Shown in pieces: positions 26,192-35,757 of a DNA stretch of 64,000 bases (position 1 is its first letter; each line of letters begins with the position of its first letter). The translations under genes were made by a program, and so were the position numbers. Origin of the DNA: Silvanigrella paludirubra (GTDB lineage: Bacteria > Bdellovibrionota_B > Oligoflexia > Silvanigrellales > Silvanigrellaceae); contig NZ_WFLM01000002.1 of assembly GCF_009208775.1 (NCBI RefSeq), positions 434,001 to 498,000 on the forward strand, written 5' to 3'. The notes beneath the pieces were generated by a model that was given only the letters and a program-made list of their open reading frames with translations, was not told where the DNA came from and made no database searches.

Positions 26192-26399
26192 ATTGAATTT
26201 AATCCTGAACATCTCAATTAAAAATCAATCAAAAAAAAACGCAAATTTTTTGTTCAATTTTTTTTTACAAAAATCTCATTATTTTTTATATTTTTTAAAA
26301 AATTTCATATATACAATAATTTAGTTTTAATTTTTACAAAATTTGACAAAATTAAAACAAATTACACATAACATCTGTAATATGGAGATTGTATACAAG

Positions 26400-28352
26400 A
26401 TGGTGTTTTCTCAAAGCTTGCCAAGGATTAGTAAAAATACAATTAAAAAAAACCATTTAAGCAAAAATTCAATAAAAAGTACAAAACCGATTTTGGAAGA
26501 TCTCATTCATCAGCCTTCCTTTTCCTTAGTCAGTCTATTTTTAAAGTTTATTGAAAATGACTTTTATGCTTATGGTGACTTATCTCTTTTTAAGTCCTAT
26601 TTTGAAAATAACATCCAACAAAGTTTTGATTATTTAATACAAACTCAAAAATTAAAAAAAGATATTTACTCAAATAAAATTGCATTTGATGAAAATGAAA
26701 TCGAAAATCAAAATTCAAGCAATATATCGCACAATAATCAAATACAAATACCTGAATTCAAAATAAATGATTACATAAATTATGAGAAATGTATTAAGGA
26801 ACAAATTCAAAATAAAAATATTATATATGATGATACAGATTGTCATAATCAAGAAAACAATCCGTTTATAAATAAACTTGAAAAAGATGTTCAAAACCTA
26901 ATTCAAGATAAAAGTTATAGTAATTTTTACTTTATCCAAGACTTATCTCAAAAACAAAATACATATGGACTTTTTGTTTATTATCGTTTTGAAAAATGTC
27001 AGATCGTTTTTTATAATACTAAAACAGGTTTAAAACTATTTGAATTAAATGAATTATCTTTTTTAAATGAAAATATAAATAAGTTACTTAATAAAGATAA
27101 TAATTATTATTTTTCCTTTAAGCTAAAAATTCTTCATGAAAAAAATGAGACTGTTGTAAATCACAAGTTAAATGAAACTATCTTTCAAAGCATATTATTA
27201 AAATCAATCAAAGAATATACAAATTTTATTAATTCAAAAAAAACAACTTATTTATCATCAAATTCAAAAGAGGATTATTTATATTGCCAAACCATTCTTA
27301 AAAAAGAGTGGTTAGATACCAATGTCATATTTAGTGAATTTTTTACAAAATATTCCAGTTTAATCCATAAATTGAAATCAAATATGAATGTCATAAATGA
27401 AAAAAGTTTTTGGATTTTCTTTTTAATTAACTTTTATTCATTTAATAATGAAATTATTAAAAACACTTTAAATACTTTAGATCCATTTTTAGGAAAAGAA
27501 AAAATAAGTGTTTTTTTATATAATTATTTTAATAAAAAAACCTTAATTTCAAGTTTGCAATCAAAAAAAATAATTTGCCTTATTATTTTAGAAACCTATA
27601 AAAACCTTTCTTTATGTGGTTTTAGAATTCCGTTTTATAGTTTTATTAATGTTATTAATTTAGGCAAACATAAATTCACTTTTGGTAAGAATTTTTTAGA
27701 AAGTTTTCGTTTTGATTTTGAATCTACGATTCAAGAGTGGAATGAACAAAATATTATTTATAATGAACGATATATTTCAAAAAGGTATAATACAACATAT
27801 CAATCAATTATTGGTTTTAGCTCAATTGGAAAACTAAATATTGAATCTCTTACAAGTGATATTCCTTCTTATACGCAATTAGAAAATCACTTTTTAACGG
27901 CAACAAATAACAATGATAATATGGTAACGAAATTTTGCTTAGGGTCTTTAAATAAAAATAATCTTCATCAAATAGATAATTTTTTAAATTTATATTTGAA
28001 AGATCGTTTTTCAAACTTACTAAACCCTAACAATAAATTTACTTTTATTCAAAAAATTAGCCCACAAATTCATGACATAATGGTAATATATTATATAGAT
28101 TATTCAATTGAAAAAATAGAAAAGACAAAATTAAATAATCCTATTTATTTATGCTATAATTTCACAGTAATTACTAAAAATAATAAAATATGGACTAAAA
28201 ACTTTAATTTTGGATTTTTAAATCACACAATTCATAATAAATACTCAAGTGATATAAATGAAATAATTTTAAAATTTGTTGCAGACAAAAATATTAATCA
28301 ATATTTTAGTAATAAAAAACACAATGAAATTTTGTACGAAAATTTATATTAA
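26400..28352 (+). CDS. large protein of unknown function
   Basis: The frame is open from TTG 26343, but that codon sits in a TTGACA motif; ATG 26382 and ATG 26400 are better starts, the latter with GGAG 12 bases ahead. The product has about 650 residues, is rich in Asn, Lys, Ile and Phe, and has no signal peptide or membrane helix. I see no domain signature. It overlaps the end of the convergent hydrolase gene by four bases. Its Asn/Lys content follows the AT bias of its codons. Confidence 0.7.
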   Translation: MVFSQSLPRISKNTIKKNHLSKNSIKSTKPILEDLIHQPSFSLVSLFLKFIENDFYAYGDLSLFKSYFENNIQQSFDYLIQTQKLKKDIYSNKIAFDENEIENQNSSNISHNNQIQIPEFKINDYINYEKCIKEQIQNKNIIYDDTDCHNQENNPFINKLEKDVQNLIQDKSYSNFYFIQDLSQKQNTYGLFVYYRFEKCQIVFYNTKTGLKLFELNELSFLNENINKLLNKDNNYYFSFKLKILHEKNETVVNHKLNETIFQSILLKSIKEYTNFINSKKTTYLSSNSKEDYLYCQTILKKEWLDTNVIFSEFFTKYSSLIHKLKSNMNVINEKSFWIFFLINFYSFNNEIIKNTLNTLDPFLGKEKISVFLYNYFNKKTLISSLQSKKIICLIILETYKNLSLCGFRIPFYSFINVINLGKHKFTFGKNFLESFRFDFESTIQEWNEQNIIYNERYISKRYNTTYQSIIGFSSIGKLNIESLTSDIPSYTQLENHFLTATNNNDNMVTKFCLGSLNKNNLHQIDNFLNLYLKDRFSNLLNPNNKFTFIQKISPQIHDIMVIYYIDYSIEKIEKTKLNNPIYLCYNFTVITKNNKIWTKNFNFGFLNHTIHNKYSSDINEIILKFVADKNINQYFSNKKHNEILYENLY

Positions 28353-29056
28353 AGGTTTTCATTTATAAACATTTTTATGAATGAATCGGAACGTCTATCG
28401 GATAAATAATGATAAGCTGTTACTTCATTACCAGCCGCATCTTCATTGCTAAAAGCATGTGTGCTCATTCCATGGGACACAAATGTAAAATCAGCATTAC
28501 AAGCAATCATCTCATCATAAAAATTCTTAATATCTTCAGAAGAAACCAAAGGATCCCTTGCCCCGTGTAAAATAAGCATTTTAGGCATTTTTTGGTGAGA
28601 AGGAACTCTTATTTTACTTGTTAATAAACCATGAAGAGAAATAGCACCCGTTAGACCTTCACCATACCTTGCTAACTGCAATGAAGATGCACCACCAAAA
28701 CAATAGCCAATAGAAAATAATTTAGAAGTATTTACATTTGAATTTCTTTTTAAAAGTTCAAAAGGAGCAACAATTCTATCTTTATAAATATCACTATTTT
28801 CAATTACAGAATTCATTAATTTTCCAGCTTCATCTCCAGTTGAAGCGTATTGCTGATTTCCATACATGTCGGCAACAAGGACAACAGCCCCCATATTTGC
28901 TAATTTTTCAGCAACTTTTTTTTGTCTTGGATTTATTCCCCAAAAATCTGTGTACATTACAATACCAGGAAGTTTTATTCCTTGTGATTTTGGTTCAACA
29001 ATATATCCCCTACAATTTGTATCTTGAACTCTATATTCAATATCATAACATTTCAT
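28349..29056 (-). CDS. dienelactone hydrolase family protein
   Basis: A 235-residue alpha/beta hydrolase. The nucleophile elbow reads GYCFGGAS (Cys as nucleophile, as in dienelactone hydrolase), with Asp in LHGARDPLVS and His in SHGMSTHAF completing the likely triad. The N-terminal PGIVMYTDFWGINPRQKKVAEKLA is typical of the family, which hydrolyses dienelactone or other ester substrates. It is the third gene of a minus-strand unit after the MBL hydrolase and greB genes, with 17 bases between it and greB. Confidence 0.85.
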   Translation of the reverse strand: MKCYDIEYRVQDTNCRGYIVEPKSQGIKLPGIVMYTDFWGINPRQKKVAEKLANMGAVVLVADMYGNQQYASTGDEAGKLMNSVIENSDIYKDRIVAPFELLKRNSNVNTSKLFSIGYCFGGASSLQLARYGEGLTGAISLHGLLTSKIRVPSHQKMPKMLILHGARDPLVSSEDIKNFYDEMIACNADFTFVSHGMSTHAFSNEDAAGNEVTAYHYLSDRRSDSFIKMFINENL

Positions 29057-29073
29057 AAAAAATCTCCTTTTAA

Positions 29074-29574
29074 TTAAATAAATTTAAAATCAATAATTTC
29101 AAATTCACGAGTACCAGCAGGAACTTCTACTACTATAATTTCACCAATTTTTTTGTTTAATAATTCATTTCCTAAAGGAGATCTCCAGCTAATTTTTTTT
29201 AAATTTAAATTAGCTTCATCTTCACCAACAATTTGATAAGTAACAATAGCACCTTCGCCATTTTCTAACTTAACAGTGGCTCCAAATAAAATTTTATTTC
29301 CAATTTGTTCTTTAGGATTTACAATTCTAGCAGCAGAAATACGTTTATCTAAAAAGCGCAGACGACGATCAATTTCTCGTAATCTTTTTTTACCATATTG
29401 ATACTCAGCATTTTCAGACCGATCTCCCTGCTTTGCAGCAGCGGAGACCTCTTGAACAACCAAAGGTCTTTCTTTTTTTGAAAGCTCATTAAATTCATCA
29501 ACTAATTTTTTATACCCTTCAGGTGTGATTAAATTAGGCTGTTTCTTTACTTCATTTTGATTTTCAAATTTCAT
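29074..29574 (-). CDS. greB: transcription elongation factor GreB
   Basis: A 166-residue Gre factor. The N-terminal coiled coil carries the acidic tip region GDRSENAEYQYGKKRLREIDRRLRFLDKRI (residues about 50-80), where Asp and Glu stimulate RNA cleavage by backtracked polymerase; KKRLREIDRR is characteristic of GreB rather than GreA. The C-terminal FKBP-like domain ends with VPAGTREFEIIDF. It starts two bases after the stop of the MBL hydrolase gene, so the two are co-translated. Confidence 0.92.
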   Translation of the reverse strand: MKFENQNEVKKQPNLITPEGYKKLVDEFNELSKKERPLVVQEVSAAAKQGDRSENAEYQYGKKRLREIDRRLRFLDKRISAARIVNPKEQIGNKILFGATVKLENGEGAIVTYQIVGEDEANLNLKKISWRSPLGNELLNKKIGEIIVVEVPAGTREFEIIDFKFI

Positions 29575-29576
29575 TT

Positions 29577-30590
29577 TTACTTTGTAGTTTGTGTACCATA
29601 GGGAGCATATTCAACTGGAACCCAAACATAACCTTTCCCTTCTAAACGAATATGACCGATTCCTGGAAAAGGAAGATGTTCCCCAGCAAGCCAAATTTTG
29701 TTTTTTGCCGCATTTGAAAATAAAGAAGCTCTCATTGCTATTGCTTTTTTACTATCTGCATCAAATTGAACCCCAATTTTGGGATCTGGAAATTGTGTTG
29801 CGTAGCTATGAATAACATCTCCTAAAATCAATATAGTTTCTCCCTTAGAACTAAATTGATAGCTTGTATGCCCTGGGGTATGCCCCGGAGTAGGAATCGC
29901 TTTTAAGCCTGGCGATAATGTTTCAGCAGCTGCAAAAGGCTTTAATTTATCTGCTGCCTGATAAGGCTTAACAGAATCTTGAGCCATTTTAAAATATTTT
30001 TTAAATTCTTCAGGAGCAGCCTCAGAATTTTTTGAACTTAACCAAAAATCAGCCTCTGCCTGAGACATGCGAAGTATTGCATTTGGAAAATTAATTTTTC
30101 CTTCTGTACTTGTTGCTCCGCAAATATGATCTCCATGTAAATGAGTAATATAAATGGTATCAATTTGACTTGGTTCATAACCCGAAGCTTTTAAACTTTC
30201 TAATAAAGTTCCCGCTGTCGGTCCAAAACATTTCGAAGTTCCGGCATCTACTAATATTAAATTTGATCCCGTATTTACAAGGTAAGCACTTATAGAAGTT
30301 TGGACATCGGGGTTAGAAATAAACATTTTTCCCAATAGTTTTTTTAAATTTGGGGCTGTGACGTTTTTTAGTAACTGATTATGATCTAATTTAATATAGC
30401 CATCATATAGAGCTGTAATTTCAAAATCCCCTAAAGGCATCCGAAAATATCCAGGCGCTTGTGTCTTTAGCTGAGAGGGCGGAGTCGATGCGATTGATTT
30501 TGTAGAAATAAAGAAACTTGTAACACTGACCGCTGTTGCTGCTAACATAACTAAAGTCTGTTTACTCTTATATAAAAACGGACTCTTCAT
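29577..30590 (-). CDS. secreted MBL-fold metallo-hydrolase
   Basis: Start ATG 30590 with GGAGG seven bases ahead; the frame extends to 30620. The 337-residue protein has a long signal sequence and a metallo-beta-lactamase core: THLHGDHICG (the HxHxDH zinc site), a later PTPGHTPGHTSYQ and LILGDVIHS. The arrangement resembles periplasmic lactonase or alkylsulfatase-like MBL proteins of about 330 residues. Substrate is not readable. First gene of the operon with greB and the dienelactone hydrolase. Confidence 0.85.
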   Translation of the reverse strand: MKSPFLYKSKQTLVMLAATAVSVTSFFISTKSIASTPPSQLKTQAPGYFRMPLGDFEITALYDGYIKLDHNQLLKNVTAPNLKKLLGKMFISNPDVQTSISAYLVNTGSNLILVDAGTSKCFGPTAGTLLESLKASGYEPSQIDTIYITHLHGDHICGATSTEGKINFPNAILRMSQAEADFWLSSKNSEAAPEEFKKYFKMAQDSVKPYQAADKLKPFAAAETLSPGLKAIPTPGHTPGHTSYQFSSKGETILILGDVIHSYATQFPDPKIGVQFDADSKKAIAMRASLFSNAAKNKIWLAGEHLPFPGIGHIRLEGKGYVWVPVEYAPYGTQTTK

Positions 30591-30942
30591 AAGGATTCCT
30601 CCTAAAATGTTTATTAACAAAAAACGCCTACAGATAAATTACTTATAAGCCCTTTAGCATAATTATAATATAATTGCTAATTTTTGATGAATATAATTTC
30701 TTTAATAACAATATGTTACATTGTTTTTTCTAAGAAGACATTCTGGATTATAATTTATAATTCATTATTTAATTAACTTAATGAGTTAATTAAAACAAAA
30801 AATAATTCATATTTAGTAATTTTATTTTCTTGAATAATATTTTTTTACTAATAAGATAAATTAAAGTCAGAATATATTTATCATGACTTTATTAATATTT
30901 GATTAAATATTGATTAAATTTAATTTATTAAAGGCCAAAGGA
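30591..30942. promoter_or_regulatory. divergent AT-rich intergenic region
   Basis: Carries the promoters of the MBL operon and the metallophosphoesterase gene. It contains an imperfect AT palindrome around TTAATTAACTTAATGAGTTAA (near 30772) but no clear hexamer pair. Confidence 0.4.
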
Positions 30943-32538
30943 ATGATAAATAAAAAACTCGGAGATGGCATTGAAATTATATTCCCATATAATGCAATAA
31001 ATTCTTCTTTAAATTCAAATTTTCATAATAAAGATAAATATCAAATTGTTTTTTTTGGATGCCATGGAAAAGGGAGTGAAAAACACACTGATGTCATTAA
31101 AAATTACTTGAATAATCATCAAATAACTCCTGATTTTTTTCTTCTTAATGGAGATAATTTTTATGACTCTGGAGTTGAAAATACAGAATCCCCACTTTTT
31201 AAAACCTGTTTTGAAACACCATATGCTAAACATTTTACAAGCCAGTTTTTTTTCCCTATTTTAGGAAACCATGATTACGGAGAGTTTTTTTTAGGTGGCT
31301 TAAAAAATTTATTATTATTTAGAAAAAATAGATCAAGCCCTCAGGCTCAAGTTCAATATTCAACAAAATCAAAAAATTGGTATATGCCCGGATTTTATTA
31401 TTCAATTAAAGATTCAAATCATATTTTTGAACTTTTTTGCATTGACTCAAACACAATTTTATTTCACGAGAAACAACAAGAATGGCTAAAAAATAAAGTA
31501 ACAAACTCAAAAGCAAAATGGAAAATTTTAGTATCTCACCATCCTTTGGTAACAAATGGACACCATGCTTCAGAACCAGATGTGATAGGACTTCATAATT
31601 TTATTAATGAAAATTTTCAAAAAAATTCAAATCCAAACTTAAAATTTAATTTATTTATTGCAGCGCATGAGCATAACAATCAAGTTTTGATAGATAGTGT
31701 TCATTCTTACCAAATTATTGTTGGAAATTGTTCCTCAAAAAAACCCGCCCATGTAAATAAAAAACAAAACACTTTATATTGCTCAGCAGAACCAAATGAT
31801 TTTTCGTTTGGATTATTAACATTAAGTAAAGATAATATTATATGTGATATAAAAGGAAACAAAAGTAACTATAATTTTGATTATGATAAAATAAAAAACT
31901 TACAAAAAAATGTAAGTCCAATTAAATTTAATCAACCAGATATAATTAAAAACTCTTCTATAATAAATACAAGTATTTATTTAAATCCAGACTTATCGTT
32001 AAGTTTAGATGAAAGAAAAATTTATCTTCAATATCTTTATGATGAAATTGAAATGTCGAGTCTTCATTGGAATCAATATAGCTATTTAGGAATTTTTGCT
32101 AGAAGATATGATGAATTAAAAAAGATAGATCAATTGCTCGTTAATGCAAAATTATATGTAAAAAACTTTAATCAAATAAAAGAGTCGAATATACCTTGGC
32201 TTGAATTATGGACTGTGGTTGAAAATTTATATGTTTATATTTCAGATATGCATTATTATTGTTTAAAAATAAATGAAGACCATGAAAAGAAAAATAAAAA
32301 ATCTAAACGACAAGAAGCATTACAAAACCTCGAAAATAGAATTTATGGAATTTATAATATATTTTATTATATTTTAATTCATTTTTATAGAAGTAAAAAC
32401 ATTCCTGAAAATTTAATTCATGAACAAGCCCTATCTGATCTTTATAAATTTGAAGCTTATTGTAATCGCTGCCGCATAGAAAAAGGGTATCGCACAATCA
32501 AAAAATTGAAGTATTATATTGGTCACAAGAAGAGGTAA
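30943..32538 (+). CDS. metallophosphoesterase with C-terminal helical extension
   Basis: Start ATG 30943 with AAAGG eight bases ahead (frame extends to TTG 30910). The product is 531 residues. The first 270 residues form a calcineurin-like phosphoesterase with motifs in order: FFGCHGKGS (variant of DxH), LNGDNFYDSG, LGNHDYGEF, VSHHPLV and AAHEHNNQ. GDNFYDSG and GNHD are typical of tartrate-resistant (purple) acid phosphatases. The usual first Asp is replaced by the sequence GCHG, which may weaken one metal site. The last 200 residues are helical and unassigned. No signal peptide was seen, unusual for purple acid phosphatases. Confidence 0.75.
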   Translation: MINKKLGDGIEIIFPYNAINSSLNSNFHNKDKYQIVFFGCHGKGSEKHTDVIKNYLNNHQITPDFFLLNGDNFYDSGVENTESPLFKTCFETPYAKHFTSQFFFPILGNHDYGEFFLGGLKNLLLFRKNRSSPQAQVQYSTKSKNWYMPGFYYSIKDSNHIFELFCIDSNTILFHEKQQEWLKNKVTNSKAKWKILVSHHPLVTNGHHASEPDVIGLHNFINENFQKNSNPNLKFNLFIAAHEHNNQVLIDSVHSYQIIVGNCSSKKPAHVNKKQNTLYCSAEPNDFSFGLLTLSKDNIICDIKGNKSNYNFDYDKIKNLQKNVSPIKFNQPDIIKNSSIINTSIYLNPDLSLSLDERKIYLQYLYDEIEMSSLHWNQYSYLGIFARRYDELKKIDQLLVNAKLYVKNFNQIKESNIPWLELWTVVENLYVYISDMHYYCLKINEDHEKKNKKSKRQEALQNLENRIYGIYNIFYYILIHFYRSKNIPENLIHEQALSDLYKFEAYCNRCRIEKGYRTIKKLKYYIGHKKR

Positions 32539-32573
32539 AAAAAAACCTGAAAGTTAAACTTTCAGGTTTTTTT
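32537..32573. terminator. bidirectional terminator between the phosphoesterase gene and tuf
   Basis: CCTGAAAGT and ACTTTCAGG form a perfect 9-bp stem with loop TAA. Eight A precede and seven T follow, so it works in both directions and ends two convergent genes. Confidence 0.9.
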
Positions 32574-32608
32574 ATAATCGTAAATTCCGATTTAATTCGA
32601 AATTTAGA

Positions 32609-33796
32609 TTACTCGATGCATTTACCAACAGCTCCAGAACCAACTGTACGGCCGCCTTCACGGATCGCAAAGCGTAGACCTGGTTCCATCGCAACTGGAG
32701 TAATGAGTTCAACTGTGATTTCAACGTTATCACCAGGAACAACCATTTCAACGTTTGCAGGTAGATCAACTACACCAGTAACGTCAGTTGTACGGAAGTA
32801 AAATTGTGGGCGGTAGCCTTTAAAGAAAGGTTTATGGCGTCCACCTTCGTCCTTATTAAGAACGTAGATTTGAGCAGTAAATTTCTTGAAAGGTTTGATT
32901 GAACCTGGCTTAGAAAGAACTTGGCCGCGTTCAACGTCTTCACGTTTTGTACCACGTAGAAGAACACCAACGTTATCACCAGCTTGACCTTGGTCGAGAA
33001 CCTTACGGAACATTTCAACACCAGTACAGATAGTTTTAGTTGTTGGCTTGATACCAACGATTTCAAGCTCTTCACCAACTTTACAGATACCTTGCTCAAT
33101 ACGACCAGTACAAACTGTACCACGACCGGAAATTGAGAAAACATCTTCAATTGGCATAAGGAATGGTTTGTCAACTGGGCGTGGTGGCTCTTGAATGAAA
33201 GAGTCAACAGCGTCCATTAGCTCAACAATACATTTTGAAGCTTTTTCATCTGCTGGATTTTGAAGTGCGCCAAGAGCAGCACCGCGAATAACAGGAGTGT
33301 CGTCACCAGGGAAACTGTACTTAGTTAAAAGTTCACGAATTTCCATTTCAACAAGGTCTGTTAATTCAGGGTCAGCAATGTCGCATTTGTTCAAGAATAC
33401 AACGATGTATGGAACGTTTACCTGACGAGCAAGCAAAATGTGCTCGCGAGTTTGAGGCATTGGACCATCAGTAGCAGCACAAACTAGGATTGCTCCATCC
33501 ATTTGCGCAGCACCCGTAATCATATTTTTTACGTAGTCCGCGTGACCAGGACAGTCAACGTGTGCATAGTGACGATTCGCAGTTTCGTACTCAATGTGGG
33601 AAGCATTAATGGTAATACCACGAGCTTTTTCTTCTGGCGCTTTGTCGATTTCGTCGAATTTAGTAGCAACTTTACCTTGACGTGTAGAAAGAACAGCAGA
33701 AATAGCAGCTGTAAGAGTGGTCTTACCGTGGTCAACGTGACCAATGGTACCGATATTCATATGAGGCTTGGAGCGCTCAAATTTTTCCTTTGCCAC
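32609..33796 (-). CDS. tuf: elongation factor Tu
   Basis: 395 residues from GTG 33796 ([14 protein letters not shown]), with GGAGG eight bases ahead. It delivers aminoacyl-tRNA to the ribosome. GTPase motifs are GHVDHGKT (G1), [13 protein letters not shown] (switch 1), DCPGHADYV (G3), NKCD (G4) and the domain-3 GGRHKPFF. Full length, with codon use and GC content above the neighbours, as expected for a highly expressed gene. No fusA or rps genes adjoin, so it is a solitary tuf copy. Confidence 0.97.
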   Translation of the reverse strand: MAKEKFERSKPHMNIGTIGHVDHGKTTLTAAISAVLSTRQGKVATKFDEIDKAPEEKARGITINASHIEYETANRHYAHVDCPGHADYVKNMITGAAQMDGAILVCAATDGPMPQTREHILLARQVNVPYIVVFLNKCDIADPELTDLVEMEIRELLTKYSFPGDDTPVIRGAALGALQNPADEKASKCIVELMDAVDSFIQEPPRPVDKPFLMPIEDVFSISGRGTVCTGRIEQGICKVGEELEIVGIKPTTKTICTGVEMFRKVLDQGQAGDNVGVLLRGTKREDVERGQVLSKPGSIKPFKKFTAQIYVLNKDEGGRHKPFFKGYRPQFYFRTTDVTGVVDLPANVEMVVPGDNVEITVELITPVAMEPGLRFAIREGGRTVGSGAVGKCIE

Positions 33797-33854
33797 GGTA
33801 TAATCCTCCAGTGTAGGCAACATAAATAAAAAAACAAACAAAAAAAATCATGTG

Positions 33855-33884
33855 TAGGATAAGCACAGTTAGAACAACTTGTAA
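33855..33884 (-). promoter_or_regulatory. candidate tuf promoter
   Basis: On the minus strand TTTACA (33884-33879) and TATCCT (33860-33855) are separated by 18 bases, about 60 bases upstream of the GTG start. Moderate match only. Confidence 0.35.
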
Positions 33885-34038
33885 AGAGGTTCGTGCTCCT
33901 GTGAAGGGCATTGATACAAACATTCCAAACAAAATGCAATGATCTTTTAGAAAGACATTGCAAATTTTTAAAATACAATTCGCATCATTTTAGAACATCT
34001 ATTTTGGAATCACAAGAATTTGTTTTTAAAGAAAAAGA

Positions 34039-34551
34039 TTAGCTAAACATATCGTTTTCATTACTTATGAGCTCTTCAAGTATACTCTCGTTATCCTCTG
34101 CACGAGTCCTCATTAATCTTTCCTTAAATTCATTATAACGCAATTCTCCATCTGGTAAATCAAATGAAAAATCGGCCAAAATGGAATAGCGGTTTGCATC
34201 ATAAAACTCGTTAAAAAGGATAGGTTTGGCGGGAATCACTTTTTCTTTCAAAGGAAATGTGAACTCAAGAGGAATGATCCGGGTTGCCCTGATGGCAGCA
34301 AGAATACAAATTCCAATTAAAAGAGCGACAAGAGTATTAACTTGAAGAGAACGAATTTCTAGCAAAAAGGGAACTAATATAAAAATGAAAGCGGCAGCAG
34401 CCCCCTGAAAAGCAACGTAGGTTAGGACATATAAAGAATCATCTTCCCAGTTTTTAAAATCAATTGGTAGCATTAAAAAAACAGCTTGAACGATCGCTCC
34501 TAAAAAAACACCAATATAAGTCAGTAAATAATCAATAGTTTTAATAAGCAT
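34039..34551 (-). CDS. inner-membrane protein, unknown function
   Basis: A 170-residue protein with three predicted membrane helices in the first 95 residues (IGVFLGAIVQAVFLM, YVAFQGAAAAFIFILVPF, TLVALLIGICILAAI) and a charged C-terminal half ending in acidic EELISNENDMFS. A GGAAGAG ribosome binding site precedes the ATG. Transcribed away from the salvage operon. No family recognised. Confidence 0.7.
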   Translation of the reverse strand: MLIKTIDYLLTYIGVFLGAIVQAVFLMLPIDFKNWEDDSLYVLTYVAFQGAAAAFIFILVPFLLEIRSLQVNTLVALLIGICILAAIRATRIIPLEFTFPLKEKVIPAKPILFNEFYDANRYSILADFSFDLPDGELRYNEFKERLMRTRAEDNESILEELISNENDMFS

Positions 34552-34610
34552 ATTTTTTCTCTTCCTTAAGAAAGTGCTTAAAAGACTGATCGGATAAAAT
34601 TGGGAAAGAA

Positions 34611-34639
34611 TTGGAGGAAATTTTTTTCTAGGCTATAAG
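34611..34639 (+). promoter_or_regulatory. candidate promoter of the methionine-salvage operon
   Basis: TTGGAG (34611-34616) and TATAAG (34634-34639) with 17-base spacing, about 80 bases ahead of the first ATG. A small hairpin CTCC-TATTTTT-GGAG lies just downstream in the leader. Confidence 0.45.
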
Positions 34640-34721
34640 TTTGAAATACTCCTATTTTTGGAGCCCGCGCCTTTCTGATCGCTTTAAATTCTTTTTAATT
34701 TAAATAGGATGAGGTCTTTAT

Positions 34722-35747
34722 ATGAAAATTTATTCTATCCCTTTTTGCCCTTTTTGTTACCGAGTTAAATTAGCACTTCATGAAAAAAAAATTCCAAAAG
34801 ATTTAATTGAAATTGAAGAAATAGATTTAAAAAATCCACCAAAAGATTTTATAGAAATCAATCCAAACCTCACCGTTCCTACTTTACAAATAAAAGGAAA
34901 TGATGGTTTTGCTGAAAGTATGATTATTGTAGAATATTTAAACAATTTAAATACAAATACACCAAATTTATATGGAAATAGCAATGAAGAAATTGCAAAA
35001 AACAAAGTTTTAATTGAAAGAATTTCAAGCGAAATCATTCCTGCCTTATTAGGATGCTTTTATGCAAACGGCAGTGAAGTGAAGTTTAGAAAATCACTTC
35101 AAAAACTTCCAATGGTTTTTGAAAAATTAGAAGAATTACTTGAAAAAATAAACGCACCATTTTTTGGTGGGAGTTCATTAAATGCAGTCGATATTTGTTT
35201 TGCACCTTTTATTTGTTATTATTTAGTTGCAAACGAATTTAATTCTAAAATTATTCTTCCAAATTCAAATACAAAAGCATTTAATTATTTTAAAAATATT
35301 CAAAATCACTCCTATATTAATGAACTTATTCTTAGTAATGAAAAGTTCAAAAATGATACCAAAGAAGAACTTATTATTGATACAGAGGGAACAAAATATA
35401 TTAAAAGCTCTTCACGTAATTTAATAAAAGATATAGAGGAAGAAGTTAAAATATTAAATGAAAGAATATCATTAAAAAACAAAGGTAACAAAGCAATACT
35501 TTGGAAAACAAATAAAAATGAAAAAGGTCCTTATATTGAAACAACTGTTCAATTTAAACATTATGATGAAGCTATTCATGCCATTCAGGTAATTTGTGAT
35601 TTACAAGAAACATCAGATCATCACTCTCATTTTGTTCTTGAAAACTTCAACCAAATTAAAGTAGAAGTATGTACGCATCAACCAACCTGGGGAGTGACTG
35701 CTATGGACATTGCTTTTGCAGAAACTCTCTCTGACAGTTTAAAATAA
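34722..35747 (+). CDS. fusion of glutathione transferase-like and pterin-4a-carbinolamine dehydratase-like domains
   Basis: A 341-residue two-domain protein. Residues 1-200 resemble a glutathione transferase: thioredoxin-like start with the CPFC motif (9-12), IEINPNLTVPTLQI with the cis-Pro loop, and a helical C-domain with GGSSLNAVDICFAP. Residues about 245-341 match 4a-hydroxytetrahydrobiopterin dehydratase (PCD/DCoH): FKHYDEAIHAI, SDHHSHFVLENFNQIKVEV and THQPTWGVTAMDIAFA. In PCD enzymes the paired His and the later His and Asp serve catalysis. GAGG precedes the ATG. It sits ten bases ahead of mtnP and so is the first gene of the salvage operon. The link of a redox/thiol domain with a pterin enzyme is unusual; the joint role is unknown. 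Confidence 0.82.
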   Translation: MKIYSIPFCPFCYRVKLALHEKKIPKDLIEIEEIDLKNPPKDFIEINPNLTVPTLQIKGNDGFAESMIIVEYLNNLNTNTPNLYGNSNEEIAKNKVLIERISSEIIPALLGCFYANGSEVKFRKSLQKLPMVFEKLEELLEKINAPFFGGSSLNAVDICFAPFICYYLVANEFNSKIILPNSNTKAFNYFKNIQNHSYINELILSNEKFKNDTKEELIIDTEGTKYIKSSSRNLIKDIEEEVKILNERISLKNKGNKAILWKTNKNEKGPYIETTVQFKHYDEAIHAIQVICDLQETSDHHSHFVLENFNQIKVEVCTHQPTWGVTAMDIAFAETLSDSLK

Positions 35748-35757
35748 AGGAGTTATC

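Noticed and set aside
26343..26374. TTGACA at 26343 as a promoter -35 box for the unknown protein gene.
   Set aside because: The best -10 candidate (TAACAT) lies 20 bases away, too far for a standard promoter, so I did not list it as a feature.
34650..34721. A SAM-type riboswitch ahead of the methionine-salvage operon.
   Set aside because: The leader has only a short CTCC/GGAG hairpin and lacks the conserved core of the known SAM riboswitches.
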